NCBI GenBank assembly: GCA_025677835.1
Contig: JAIXMR010000028.1
Location: 62,001-126,000 of the forward strand
Reading direction: 5' to 3'
From: Sporodiniella umbellata
Lineage: Eukaryota > Mucoromycota > Mucoromycetes > Mucorales > Rhizopodaceae
DNA length: 64,000 nucleotides
Part shown: positions 36,206 to 45,184 of the stretch, piece by piece
How the letters are laid out: every line of letters starts with the position of its first letter
Position numbering within the stretch: the stretch's first letter is position 1
Position numbers and translations under genes: made by a program
Notes under the pieces: generated by a model
Seen by the model: the letters and a program-made list of their open reading frames with translations, nothing else
Database searches by the model: none
What the model was told of the DNA's origin: nothing

Positions 36206-36600
36206 ATGGATAGTATACATAATTATTCAAACTGGTATAATCCCTCCACAGCAGCCCTTTCAGAAAACCCAACGTCTCTAGAAAACAGTGATCCTCTACT
36301 CATTATTTCAAAAAGAATCGACATTAAAAAGGATGTGGATTTACAACTTCATTTAAAAAAGCCTCAAGACAAAGAGAGAATATCAGTTGAATGGTTGCTT
36401 CATCCCATGAGACACTAAAGATAAAAAATCAAAATATCCAAAAGAAAAGTCTATTTGTTTTTTCTTTTTGCTTTGATTCAAAGTGTGTACAATGTTTATA
36501 TAAAATACTCTTAAACACAACATACAGCGGGATAAGAAAAGCCTATGAATTCAAGCTGAAACTCACATCAGTTTATCAATACCGTAGAAGGTTATTATAG
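36206..36600 (+). CDS. Possible small gene, unrecognised
   Basis: An ORF from ATG 36206 to 36418 has ordinary composition (DSIHNYSNWYNPSTAALSEN, then a charged KRIDIKKDVDLQLHLKK part). A second open frame to 36600 ends KAYEFKLKLTS and can be linked only through weak splice sites. A third open stretch (36603-36725) follows. I could not build one consistent gene, and no domain is recognised. It may be a multi-exon gene, a broken one, or partly non-coding. Confidence 0.25.
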
Positions 36601-36737
36601 GAATGTTTGAGAAGCTCCAGGCTACTTCCTTTGGATTTTTTCTACAGATTATTAAAGACCTGCTGTGTCATTGTTCAAAGATTAAAGAAATGGTCAAGGG
36701 GACGTTTATTAAAGCTATGATATAAGCTTTTCAAAGA

Positions 36738-37094
36738 CTATTTAGAGGAAATCTTGAAGTCTTGAGTGTATGCGGAAACTGAGCTGTTAGATGTCTCAAA
36801 AATACGAATCATGAATTTATCGTGTTTGAATTTGGGTATAGGTTGGGTTTGGATAGTATTGATAGAACAAGGGGTTGTTGTATTTGTGATATTATAAACC
36901 ACATCTTGAGTTTCCACATCGATCAACTCAAGTTTACATAAGAGACCAAATTCAGTAGCAGAGGATGTCCATACCACGGTTTCGTTAGAACCAGAAGTCC
37001 ATTTGGAGTCTGCATCAGGCAAAGATATATCCAGCTTACCAAGCGCGGTATGAAAAAGTAAACAGAAAGCAGAAACTAAGACAACAGACTTCAT
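36738..37094 (-). CDS. Secreted KNH1/Kre9-like Ig-type domain protein
   Basis: Single exon, 118 residues. A signal peptide (MKSVVLVSAFCLLFHTALG) is followed by one compact domain: LDISLPDADSKWTSGSNETVVW, a CKLELID strand, and the closing YTQDFKISS. This matches the N-terminal Ig-like domain of yeast Kre9/Knh1 and of Ser/Thr-rich GPI-type fungal proteins (ITxPxxxxxWxAGxxxxVxW). Two cysteines and several NxT/S sites suggest a glycosylated extracellular protein. There is no Ser/Thr-rich tail or GPI signal, so it is a short, single-domain member. A cell-wall role is inferred only from family. Confidence 0.75.
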   Translation of the reverse strand: MKSVVLVSAFCLLFHTALGKLDISLPDADSKWTSGSNETVVWTSSATEFGLLCKLELIDVETQDVVYNITNTTTPCSINTIQTQPIPKFKHDKFMIRIFETSNSSVSAYTQDFKISSK

Positions 37095-39304
37095 TGTATG
37101 AGAGATAAAGGTGAAAAAAAAAAACCTTCCTTTTTATACAAAGTCAACGGTAACTTTTGTCACTTTGAAAAATTGAATATCCGTATCCGAGAAACAAATC
37201 TCAACAAAACAACCAGTTTGCAACACTACAACTCAATAAAGGTTTCTTTTTCTTTTCGAAAAGAAAAGCTTACATTATTCTCTGTTCAGTTTATATTTTT
37301 TTTAATGTAAACTGTAGCCTTTTGTAGCTCACCATACTACACTATGGCGTATACAAAAAAAAAGCTCTAACACTGATAACCAACCGTTCTAGTTAGTCAA
37401 ATGCGCCTTTTTCTTTCGATAACTGCTATAGAATCTGCATATAGCACTCTAAATGTATTAGAGACTAGTATTGTCTTTTAACATATTTACAGAAAAAAAG
37501 CTTTCCGGTATTTTACTTTACCTAAAGATGACTTCATTATCAGTATATCACATCATTTCTAGAAAAAAAATTAACAGTCAGTCAAAAAAGGCATTGAATA
37601 CTTAGTTAAAGCATATCAAGTCAAATACTCATACAATATACATCGATCTATAGTGGGCAAGTAAAAAAGAAAGTTTTTTTTAGAGTTGAGGGGCAGTAAC
37701 ACCTTTGGTGTACTTTTTCTGTATTCAAGTCAAGAGACAGAATATTTTAGGCGCAGCGCTTGAGTATAGTTCTTGTCACACACTATCCCGCTAAAACAGA
37801 AAAGCAACCTCGGGTTGTTGACACGATGACGACAGTACACAGACACTTTCCGATGTTGTTTTTGTATCAACTGCCACGTTAAGAAAATACGCAAATAAAA
37901 AAAACATTGTTAACCCAAAAACAATCACCAATTTGAACACTCCCAAAAACTTTTAAAATACTTTACAAAACAGGACAAAGATGAGGCTTGCTTAGCGTTA
38001 AACGCAAAAACAAGTAACCATATCATAAGCTGGTTTGAGATTTAAGATTGAAAATTGATATAAGAAAGGGGTAGCGGTAACGCCTAAAAATAATGTAAAC
38101 CTATATGACATATTGGACCTGATCTAAAGAGCTACAAGAGTCGCGAAATTCACCCTACGCAACGTTTTTCAGAAAATCAATGTCACTCTAGTTAAAATGA
38201 GTTAAATTAAGATTTTTTTTACATCTGTACGGCCTCCTTATGGGGAAAAACTAAGTATTCTTCCTTCATTTTGGCGTTTCTATAAAAACCAGACTGCTAC
38301 ACTTATATTTAGAGTAATCTCAATATCATCTTCCTTTTCTCTTCTTATAGTACTTTTTTTTCGGATCTTTTAGTATCAGGTCAACAAACAACTCGTTTAT
38401 TTATTAAAAAAAAAACGGATTTTAGAAATACTGCTTATTGAATAGACTGACGTTTAAACTATTTAATTATATTAGCGAAAGTATTTTCGCTTCGTTTGAA
38501 AGTAGTTTGAGAGCCTTGCTCTTTGGAGTTCTTTGTATTTGCAGTTTTTTAGATACTGTTTTTTCAACAGACTTTTTTCTTGTTGGTAGGCTCTTTTATC
38601 GCTTATAGTTATTTTGTAAATCTCTATTAGTAATGAAGCATATTGGATTTGAGAAAGAGAAAACAGTTTGTAATGTGATCTCTATTTGTCACCAAGAAAA
38701 GTGATAGTAAACATACTGTAGTAATAATCCCTATTTTTGTCTACATCTTGCACTATAAGCGTTGGTTTAAAATTTTTATTGACAAGTATATCTTTCCAAA
38801 AACTAATCGACTGGACTAGGTTCTCTAGTGTCTTGAAAATACCATCACGACATCTTTCAGATTTCACTTTAAGATATCGCGTCGAGAATCCTATTCTCCT
38901 TTGGCCAAGTTCAAAAACAGTGTCTATCCGCTCTTAGGGATTTAAGCTTTTTAACAGTAAAATTCTGAAAGGAAGCGACCTTTGCCCCACTATCTACAAA
39001 GAATGTGTGTGATTCAATTATGGTAAAAAAGTTACTTTTCATAACTTTAAAGAATTAAAAACTTTTAAACTGATCAAACTTCTATTTGAGAATAAGCCTT
39101 TAAAATGCATAGTCTTTTTTTATAAAGACAATGCTGTTAATCCCAAGAAAAAAAATGTGGGATATGATTTGTAAATATATGTTATTATCTCAATACACTT
39201 AACAATAACGCATCAGTCGCATGAACGCAAATATTTATCTAGAAACTTATATATACGCTTTGAAACGAAAACAAGTATATTAAAGCCAAAGCTCTTTACT
39301 ATTA
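37095..39304. other. Gene-free stretch before the Tc1 pair
   Basis: About 2.2 kb of AT-rich DNA. The two ORFs over 60 codons (38682-38867 - and 38737-38937 +) overlap each other and have no recognisable features, though the minus-strand one has fairly normal composition. I see no RNA gene or repeat. Confidence 0.45.
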
Positions 39305-40984
39305 CAGTGCTTCCAACAAGCAATGTCGCAGCCAATCAAAATCGATGTCGCAGGCCAATCAAAATTAATTTCATATTTTCGGAAATAGAAATCGTTATCT
39401 TTAGAAACCATGTCGCCTGCTTAGAAATCATGTCGTAAATCTTGGCACTGGAAAAAAAATATAAATTGAAGAGTGGTTTTTTTTTTTCTTCATCAATACT
39501 TTACAATTTAACATGAGTACAATATTTTTATATGAAGATGGGCATGGAAGGGTTGTTGATGAGAATGGCGGCCCTGAGCCTATGGACTAAATTGTTGATC
39601 AGAATGAATTTATTGTTGAGACAATTGCTACACATACTGAGTACTTGAAAACTACGGCCTCCAGTGAATCATCTCTGACTTGCCCAATGTTGATAGAAAA
39701 GACAAAAGACAAAGATATTTGTATGAAGGAAGCAAACACGAAACGAGATTATGTGCGTTATACTGTTCAGGATAAAGCTAGGTTTTTTGATCTGAAGATC
39801 GAAAAGTGCATGAGTGCGTCAGCTGCAGCGAAGCAGTTGGGTATTCACATTCGAACAGCGCAGAGATGGGTTAACCAGTATAATGTGTGTCCTGATAGTA
39901 TTTTTGAGAGTTGTAAAAAAGTAGGTCGTAAGTGCATCTTAACTGAAGAGCATAAAACGACTGTTATCAACTTCATTGATGCTAATCCCTCTGCTACTGT
40001 TGTTGAAGTGACCGAGCATTTATCAACGCAATATCATGATCTTAAAGTCTCACGCAGCACTGTCTATAACTTTATGAGAAGTGAATGTAACCTTTCGTTG
40101 AAGAAAGCAGATTTTCATTCTATTGAGAGAAACAGTTCGGCAAAGATTGAGGAACGACACGATTGGGTTTGCAAACGGGAGAATACCGACATGAATTTCC
40201 TGACAAATTGCGTGTTTCTTGACGAGTCTGCGTTTGATATTAATATGAAACGCTCACGAGCTTGGTCCAAAAAAGGTTCTCGTGCCATTGTTACCAGACC
40301 CACTACGAGAGCAAATACAACGTCTATATTGGGCGCTATCTCCGCTTCAGGTTTGATTGCAGTTGGCGTGAAAAAACCAAGATCTGTTAAGAAGAGAAAA
40401 GCTGATGGATATATAGGCTCAGGAACTGTCACAGGCCACTACATCAGTTTCTTAAAAACGACTCTCGATGAAATGGACAAGCATTTGCATATGAAAGGCC
40501 ATTATATAGTCATGGATAATGCACCCATTCACATGCACGAAAACATAAAGAAGTATATTGAATATCGAGGATACAAATGTGTGTATCTTCCTACTTACTC
40601 TCCTGAGATTAACCCAATAGAACAATTCTGGGCAGTGGCAAAGAGTAAGGTTAAGCGCCATAGGTTTTTGCAGGAAGACACTTTATCAAAAAGAATTACA
40701 GAAGCCTGCAACAGCGTGGAAAAAGGTCACTTCAAAGGCTTTGTTTCGCATTCTTACAAGTGCTGGGATAAATGTCGAAACAAGGAGCCTATGTAATGGC
40801 ATCGACAACCACACCAGAAGCCAATAACACAGCGATTAAGAAAAAGGTAAGCTACAATCAGATCAGCAACAAACAATTTTAACTTTATTGTATATATTTT
40901 TTTATGTAGGTCATACAACATTGGCAAGTATTTTTGAGAGCACCAAGTGTAGGACACTTGAGAAAGAAGATGTAGGACACTTCA
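39303..40984 (+). repeat. Left arm of the Tc1 palindrome
   Basis: The terminal region holds an IR/DR-like array. An ATGTCGC-type motif recurs near 39324, 39345, 39410 and 39430 (the last as ATGTCGT), and GCCAATCAAAAT occurs twice. Such subterminal repeats are usual transposase-binding sites in this superfamily. The arm ends within a promoterless AT-rich tail beyond the transposase. Confidence 0.85.
39687..40796 (+). CDS. Tc1/mariner-type transposase (DD34E), left copy
   Basis: The open frame runs from 39645 (TTG); the first ATG in it is at 39687, giving 369 residues. Two helix-turn-helix units are visible (SASAAAKQLGIHIRTAQRWV; SRSTVYNFMRSE). The catalytic core follows: Asp in VFLDESAFD, Asp in IVMDNAPIH, Glu in INPIEQFW. 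There are 34 residues between the last two, so this is DD34E as in Tc1. The frame is intact to its stop. Upstream, the same frame extends back to an ATG at 39513 but is cut by TAA at 39588-39590, so the original N terminus may have been lost or an intron may be used. Confidence 0.93.
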   Translation: MLIEKTKDKDICMKEANTKRDYVRYTVQDKARFFDLKIEKCMSASAAAKQLGIHIRTAQRWVNQYNVCPDSIFESCKKVGRKCILTEEHKTTVINFIDANPSATVVEVTEHLSTQYHDLKVSRSTVYNFMRSECNLSLKKADFHSIERNSSAKIEERHDWVCKRENTDMNFLTNCVFLDESAFDINMKRSRAWSKKGSRAIVTRPTTRANTTSILGAISASGLIAVGVKKPRSVKKRKADGYIGSGTVTGHYISFLKTTLDEMDKHLHMKGHYIVMDNAPIHMHENIKKYIEYRGYKCVYLPTYSPEINPIEQFWAVAKSKVKRHRFLQEDTLSKRITEACNSVEKGHFKGFVSHSYKCWDKCRNKEPM

Positions 40985-41135
40985 GAAAAGATGACGTATG
41001 TTATTTTGAATGAGAGCGACCATTTTTCGATGCAATGGCTACTTATCATCCATGGCGTGTATGTATAAAAAAAAATAACTGTCCACGATGCTATGAACAT
41101 GAACTGCCAGATTTCTCCCATCATTTGCGCGCAGT

Positions 41136-42817
41136 TGAAGTGTCCTACATCTTCTTTCTCAAGTGTCCTACACTTGGTGCTCTCAAAAATACTTGCCAAT
41201 GTTGTATGACCTACATAAAAAAATATATACAATAAAGTTAAAATTGTTTGTTGCTGATCTGATTGTAGCTTACCTTTTTCTTAATCGCTGTGTTATTGGC
41301 TTCTGGTGTGGTTGTCGATGCCATTACATAGGCTCCTTGTTTCGACATTTATCCCAGCACTTGTAAGAATGCGAAACAAAGCCTTTGAAGTGACCTTTTT
41401 CCACGCTGTTGCAGGCTTCTGTAATTCTTTTTGATAAAGTGTCTTCCTGCAAAAACCTATGGCGCTTAACCTTACTCTTTGCCACTGCCCAGAATTGTTC
41501 TATTGGGTTAATCTCAGGAGAGTAAGTAGGAAGATACACACATTTGTATCCTCGATATTCAATATACTTCTTTATGTTTTCGTGCATGTGAATGGGTGCA
41601 TTATCCATGACTATATAATGGCCTTTCATATGCAAATGCTTGTCCATTTCATCGAGAGTCGTTTTTAAGAAACTGATGTAGTGGCCTGTGACAGTTCCTG
41701 AGCCTATATATCCATCAGCTTTTCTCTTCTTAACAGATCTTGGTTTTTTCACGCCAACTGCAATCAAACCTGAAGCGGAGATAGCGCCCAATATAGACGT
41801 TGTATTTGCTCTCGTAGTGGGTCTGGTAACAATGGCACGAGAACCTTTTTTGGACCAAGCTCGTGAGCGTTTCATATTAATATCAAACGCAGACTCGTCA
41901 AGAAACACGCAATTTGTCAGGAAATTCATGTCGGTATTCTCCCGTTTGCAAACCCAATCGTGTCGTTCCTCAATCTTTGCCGAACTGTTTCTCTCAATAG
42001 AATGAAAATCTGCTTTCTTCAACGAAAGGTTACATTCACTTCTCATAAAGTTATAGACAGTGCTGCGTGAGACTTTAAGATCATGATATTGCGTTGATAA
42101 ATGCTCGGTCACTTCAACAACAGTAGCAGAGGGATTAGCATCAATGAAGTTGATAACAGTCGTTTTATGCTCTTCAGTTAAGATGCACTTACGACCTACT
42201 TTTTTACAACTCTCAAAAATACTATCAGGACACACATTATACTGGTTAACCCATCTCTGCGCTGTTCGAATGTGAATACCCAACTGCTTCGCTGCAGCTG
42301 ACGCACTCATGCACTTTTCGATCTTCAGATCAAAAAACCTAGCTTTATCCTGAACAGTATAACGCACATAATCTCGTTTCGTGTTTGCTTCCTTCATACA
42401 AATATCTTTGTCTTTTGTCTTTTCTATCAACATTGGGCAAGTCAGAGATGATTCACTGGAGGCCGTAGTTTTCAAGTACTCAGTATGTGTAGCAATTGTC
42501 TCAACAATAAATTCATTCTGATCAACAATTTAGTCCATAGGCTCAGGGCCGCCATTCTCATCAACAACCCTTCCATGCCCATCTTCATATAAAAATATTG
42601 TACTCATGTTAAATTGTAAAGTATTGATGAAGAAAAAAAAAAACCACTCTTCAATTTATATTTTTTTTCCAGTGCCAAGATTTACGACATGATTTCTAAG
42701 CAGGCGACATGGTTTCTAAAGATAACGATTTCTATTTCCGAAAATATGAAATTAATTTTGATTGGCCTGCGACATCGATTTTGATTGGCTGCGACATTGC
42801 TTGTTGGAAGCACTGTA
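41136..42817 (-). repeat. Right arm of the Tc1 palindrome
   Basis: Exact reverse complement of 39303-40984 as far as I can read it, including the transposase, the upstream in-frame TAA and the ATGTCGC-type subterminal repeats. The outer end is ...GCACTG followed by TA. Confidence 0.9.
41324..42433 (-). CDS. Tc1/mariner-type transposase (DD34E), right copy
   Basis: Identical in protein sequence to the copy at 39687-40796 and convergent with it; the stop codons are about 530 bp apart. The DDE residues and both helix-turn-helix units are intact. The same TAA interrupts the longer upstream frame (42530-42532), so the change preceded the inverted duplication or was copied with it. Confidence 0.93.
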   Translation of the reverse strand: MLIEKTKDKDICMKEANTKRDYVRYTVQDKARFFDLKIEKCMSASAAAKQLGIHIRTAQRWVNQYNVCPDSIFESCKKVGRKCILTEEHKTTVINFIDANPSATVVEVTEHLSTQYHDLKVSRSTVYNFMRSECNLSLKKADFHSIERNSSAKIEERHDWVCKRENTDMNFLTNCVFLDESAFDINMKRSRAWSKKGSRAIVTRPTTRANTTSILGAISASGLIAVGVKKPRSVKKRKADGYIGSGTVTGHYISFLKTTLDEMDKHLHMKGHYIVMDNAPIHMHENIKKYIEYRGYKCVYLPTYSPEINPIEQFWAVAKSKVKRHRFLQEDTLSKRITEACNSVEKGHFKGFVSHSYKCWDKCRNKEPM

Positions 42818-43412
42818 TAAGACAAGCAGTACTTAACTGATCTGAGTTTTGCGCTTATCAATCAACTTTACTTGGGACCATGCTTGTATTTCATTTTGGT
42901 AGTACTTGTGTGTACAGAGTTTAAATTTCTAAATAAACGCGTAATGCAAACACAGCTATATTCTTTGGGCCATCACGATTTAGATAGGTCGTTGCTTACA
43001 TTTCTGGCAAAATCTGTTTATTTATTGACTTGAATTGTATGGAGAAAGGAAAACATAAACAGAAAAATACAAATCGCACTCTTTTGTGCTGGACCCTACC
43101 CAAACTGAGTCAAAATGTTAATTAAGAACAATTGTCTTAACTCAACGTTACTCTGATGCAGGTACAGCTTTTCTTTCATCGATTTCTTCCAGCCAAGCTA
43201 CTATTATTCTCTGTAAAAATGACTCACTAAAGCTATTGGTTTTTGCGGTATGCGCCGAAGAGATCTACAAAGACCAGGAATGACTCACTACAGTATGCTA
43301 TAACCAGCGTCTATAGAAAAATCGCTATCTGTAAAGTCTGTGACTGTCTGACAATCAATTAATGATTTATAAAAAGGTTCCCAATATCAAATTCACTTTT
43401 ACTTTTTAAAAA
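42816..43412. other. Intergenic
   Basis: About 0.6 kb between the Tc1 palindrome and the Nudix gene. No coding exon or repeat is recognised. Confidence 0.5.
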
Positions 43413-43856
43413 ATGGTGCAGACAGAAGTAAGAGTTGGCGTAGGTTGTTTTGTATATTACCGAGATTCTGAGGGATCTACAAGAATTCTTGTCAGTAAAC
43501 GTAAAGGTTCTTATGGCGCCGGTAACTGGCAATTGCCAGGTGGGCATCTCGAAATGTTTGAAAGCTTCGAGCAATGCGCTCAACGAGAAATCCTAGAAGA
43601 AAGCAACATTTCACTTAAGGGAAAAATCAGCCTTTTAACTGTCACAAATAACATTATGGGTGATAGGCATTATGCAACTATCTTTATGGCTTCAGAAATC
43701 ACCCCTGAGGAAGCTAAAGAGGCGCGGGTAGTAGAACCAGACAAGGTAGAAGGAGAATGGGAATGGCTCACTCTACAAGAATTCAAAACCCGGAATCCAA
43801 AGTTCAGCCCTTTACAAAACTTCTTAGACACTCAAGACCTCAGTTTTTTAGACTAG
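43413..43856 (+). CDS. Nudix hydrolase, NUDT15/MutT-like
   Basis: Single exon, 147 residues. VGVGCFVYY and GNWQLPGGHLEMFE open the fold, and the Nudix box runs from there through QREILEES. The canonical glycine near the end of the box (EExGU) is Asn here (EESNI); NUDT15 likewise lacks it (EEAAL). The short single-domain layout and the GGHLE form match NUDT15-type enzymes, which hydrolyse modified nucleoside triphosphates. The catalytic RE..EE glutamates are kept, so activity is likely. Substrate is inferred. Confidence 0.88.
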   Translation: MVQTEVRVGVGCFVYYRDSEGSTRILVSKRKGSYGAGNWQLPGGHLEMFESFEQCAQREILEESNISLKGKISLLTVTNNIMGDRHYATIFMASEITPEEAKEARVVEPDKVEGEWEWLTLQEFKTRNPKFSPLQNFLDTQDLSFLD

Positions 43857-44050
43857 ATTAGAAAGCCACTCTGGTTTTAGAGACAAAAAGTACCTAATAA
43901 ATAAAACCAAAAATACTAATTACGTCTTATCCAAAGGCAAGCTGGTTTTTGTTAAAAGATAAAATAAGAAGCTTAAGTATATAATGAATGAGTTTTTATT
44001 GTTATAATGCAAAAAGTAGTACTCCAATCAAATTTATGCATTGTTATAAA

Positions 44051-45184
44051 TTAAGCATGAGCAGGCTTCTTAGGGTGAGCAGGCTTCTTGGTGTGCGAAG
44101 GCTTCTTGGTGTGAGAGGGCTTCTTGTGGTGTACAGCCTTAGCAGCCTTTTTGGTATGAGCAGGCTTCTTAGGATGAGTAGGTTTCTTGGTGTGAGAGGG
44201 CTTCTTAGGGTGAGAGGGCTTCTTGTGATGAGCTACATCACTTTCAGCGCGCTTCTCATGGTGAGCAGGCTTAGGGTGAGCAGGCTTAGGGTGAGCAGGC
44301 TTCTTGGTGTGCGAAGGCTTCTTGGTGTGAGAGGGCTTCTTGTGGTGTACAGCCTTAGCAGCCTTTTTGGTATGAGCAGGCTTCTTAGGGTGAGTAGGTT
44401 TCTTGGTGTGAGAGGGCTTCTTAGGGTGAGAGGGCTTTTTGTGATGAGCTACATCGCTTTCAGCGCGCTTCTCATGGTGAGCAGGCTTAGGGTGAGTAGG
44501 TTTCTTGGTGTGAGAGGGCTTCTTGTGGTGTACAGCCTTAGCAGCCTTTTTGGTATGAGCAGGCTTCTTAGGATGAGTAGGTTTCTTGGTGTGAGAGGGC
44601 TTTTTGTGATGAGCTACATCACTTTCAGCGCGCTTCTCATGGTGAGCAGGCTTAGGGTGAGCAGGCTTCTTGGTGTGCGAAGGCTTCTTGGTGTGAGAGG
44701 GCTTCTTGTGGTGTACAGCCTTAGCAGCCTTTTTGGTATGAGCAGGCTTCTTAGGGTGAGTAGGCTTCTTGGTGTGAGCATGTTTTTTGGGATGTTTTTT
44801 GACAGCTCTTTTAGCGAACGATTCTGAATACTAATAAAAAAGGTTAGAGATAGCGTTAACAAATGACTGCAATAGTTTTGTCAAGTTTTTTCTTTCGTTT
44901 CTTACGTTGACACAAACGAGGTCGCCTTTTTTCAAAGAGTTACAGTCAAAGTTCTCATTGAACTCGTTAGTCCAATTAGTAAGATCTTCTTCTGATACTC
45001 TTTGCTTAGAGACAATAGACTGACAGGTCTCTCCTTCAGAAACTAATTCATAGATTTTAGTACATCTACAAAACCATTTCAACTTACCAGTTATTGTTTG
45101 ACGACAAGGATAGGAAAAATGATCAAAAGCTTGCGCAACGCCTATAAAGGTGAGAGCAGTAGAGGCAACAAGGAAAAGCTTCAT
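44051..45184 (-). CDS. Secreted LysM protein with Lys/His/Pro-rich Kex2-type repeats (2 exons)
   Basis: Exons 45184-44906 and 44830-44051 give 352 residues. A signal peptide (MKLFLVASTALTFIGVAQA) precedes a cysteine-containing LysM domain (about residues 25-93: YELVSEGETCQSIVSKQRVS, then LKKGDLVCVN). LysM binds chitin or chitin oligomers. The rest, all of exon 2, is a very basic repeat region built from HTKKP, HPKKP and HHKKP units plus a KAAKAVHHKK spacer. Three copies of HHEKRAESDVAHHKK contain KR, the Kex2 cleavage site; a further KR lies just after exon 2 starts (FAKRAVKK). Cleavage would release several near-identical basic peptides. A long plus-strand ORF over the same DNA is a shadow. 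The repeat is about 60 residues long with roughly four copies. Confidence 0.88.

Larger units (their letters stand above)
39303..42817. mobile_element. Tail-to-tail pair of Tc1/mariner units forming one 3.5-kb palindrome
   Basis: Two identical 1,682-bp arms (39303-40984 and 41136-42817) flank a 151-bp unique spacer. The outer ends begin CAGTGCTTCCAACAAGC next to TA on both sides, the expected Tc1/mariner target-site duplication. Each arm carries one transposase gene, pointing inward. The inner ends do not carry the terminal repeat; they stop inside a region with a doubled TGTAGGACACTT motif. The palindrome as a whole therefore has correct outer termini, while the single units do not appear to have a second terminus. 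The arms look identical over their whole length, so the event is recent or homogenised. Confidence 0.9.

Noticed and set aside
40885..41235. ORFs of 115 and 66 codons across the centre of the Tc1 palindrome
   Set aside because: They cover the inverted repeat and its 151-bp centre and encode the same peptide from both arms; no domain is seen.
43988..44827. 279-codon plus-strand ORF rich in Leu, Arg, Val, Ser
   Set aside because: It is the antisense shadow of the LysM gene's repeat exon; the minus strand has the signal peptide, LysM domain, splice sites and Kex2 motifs.
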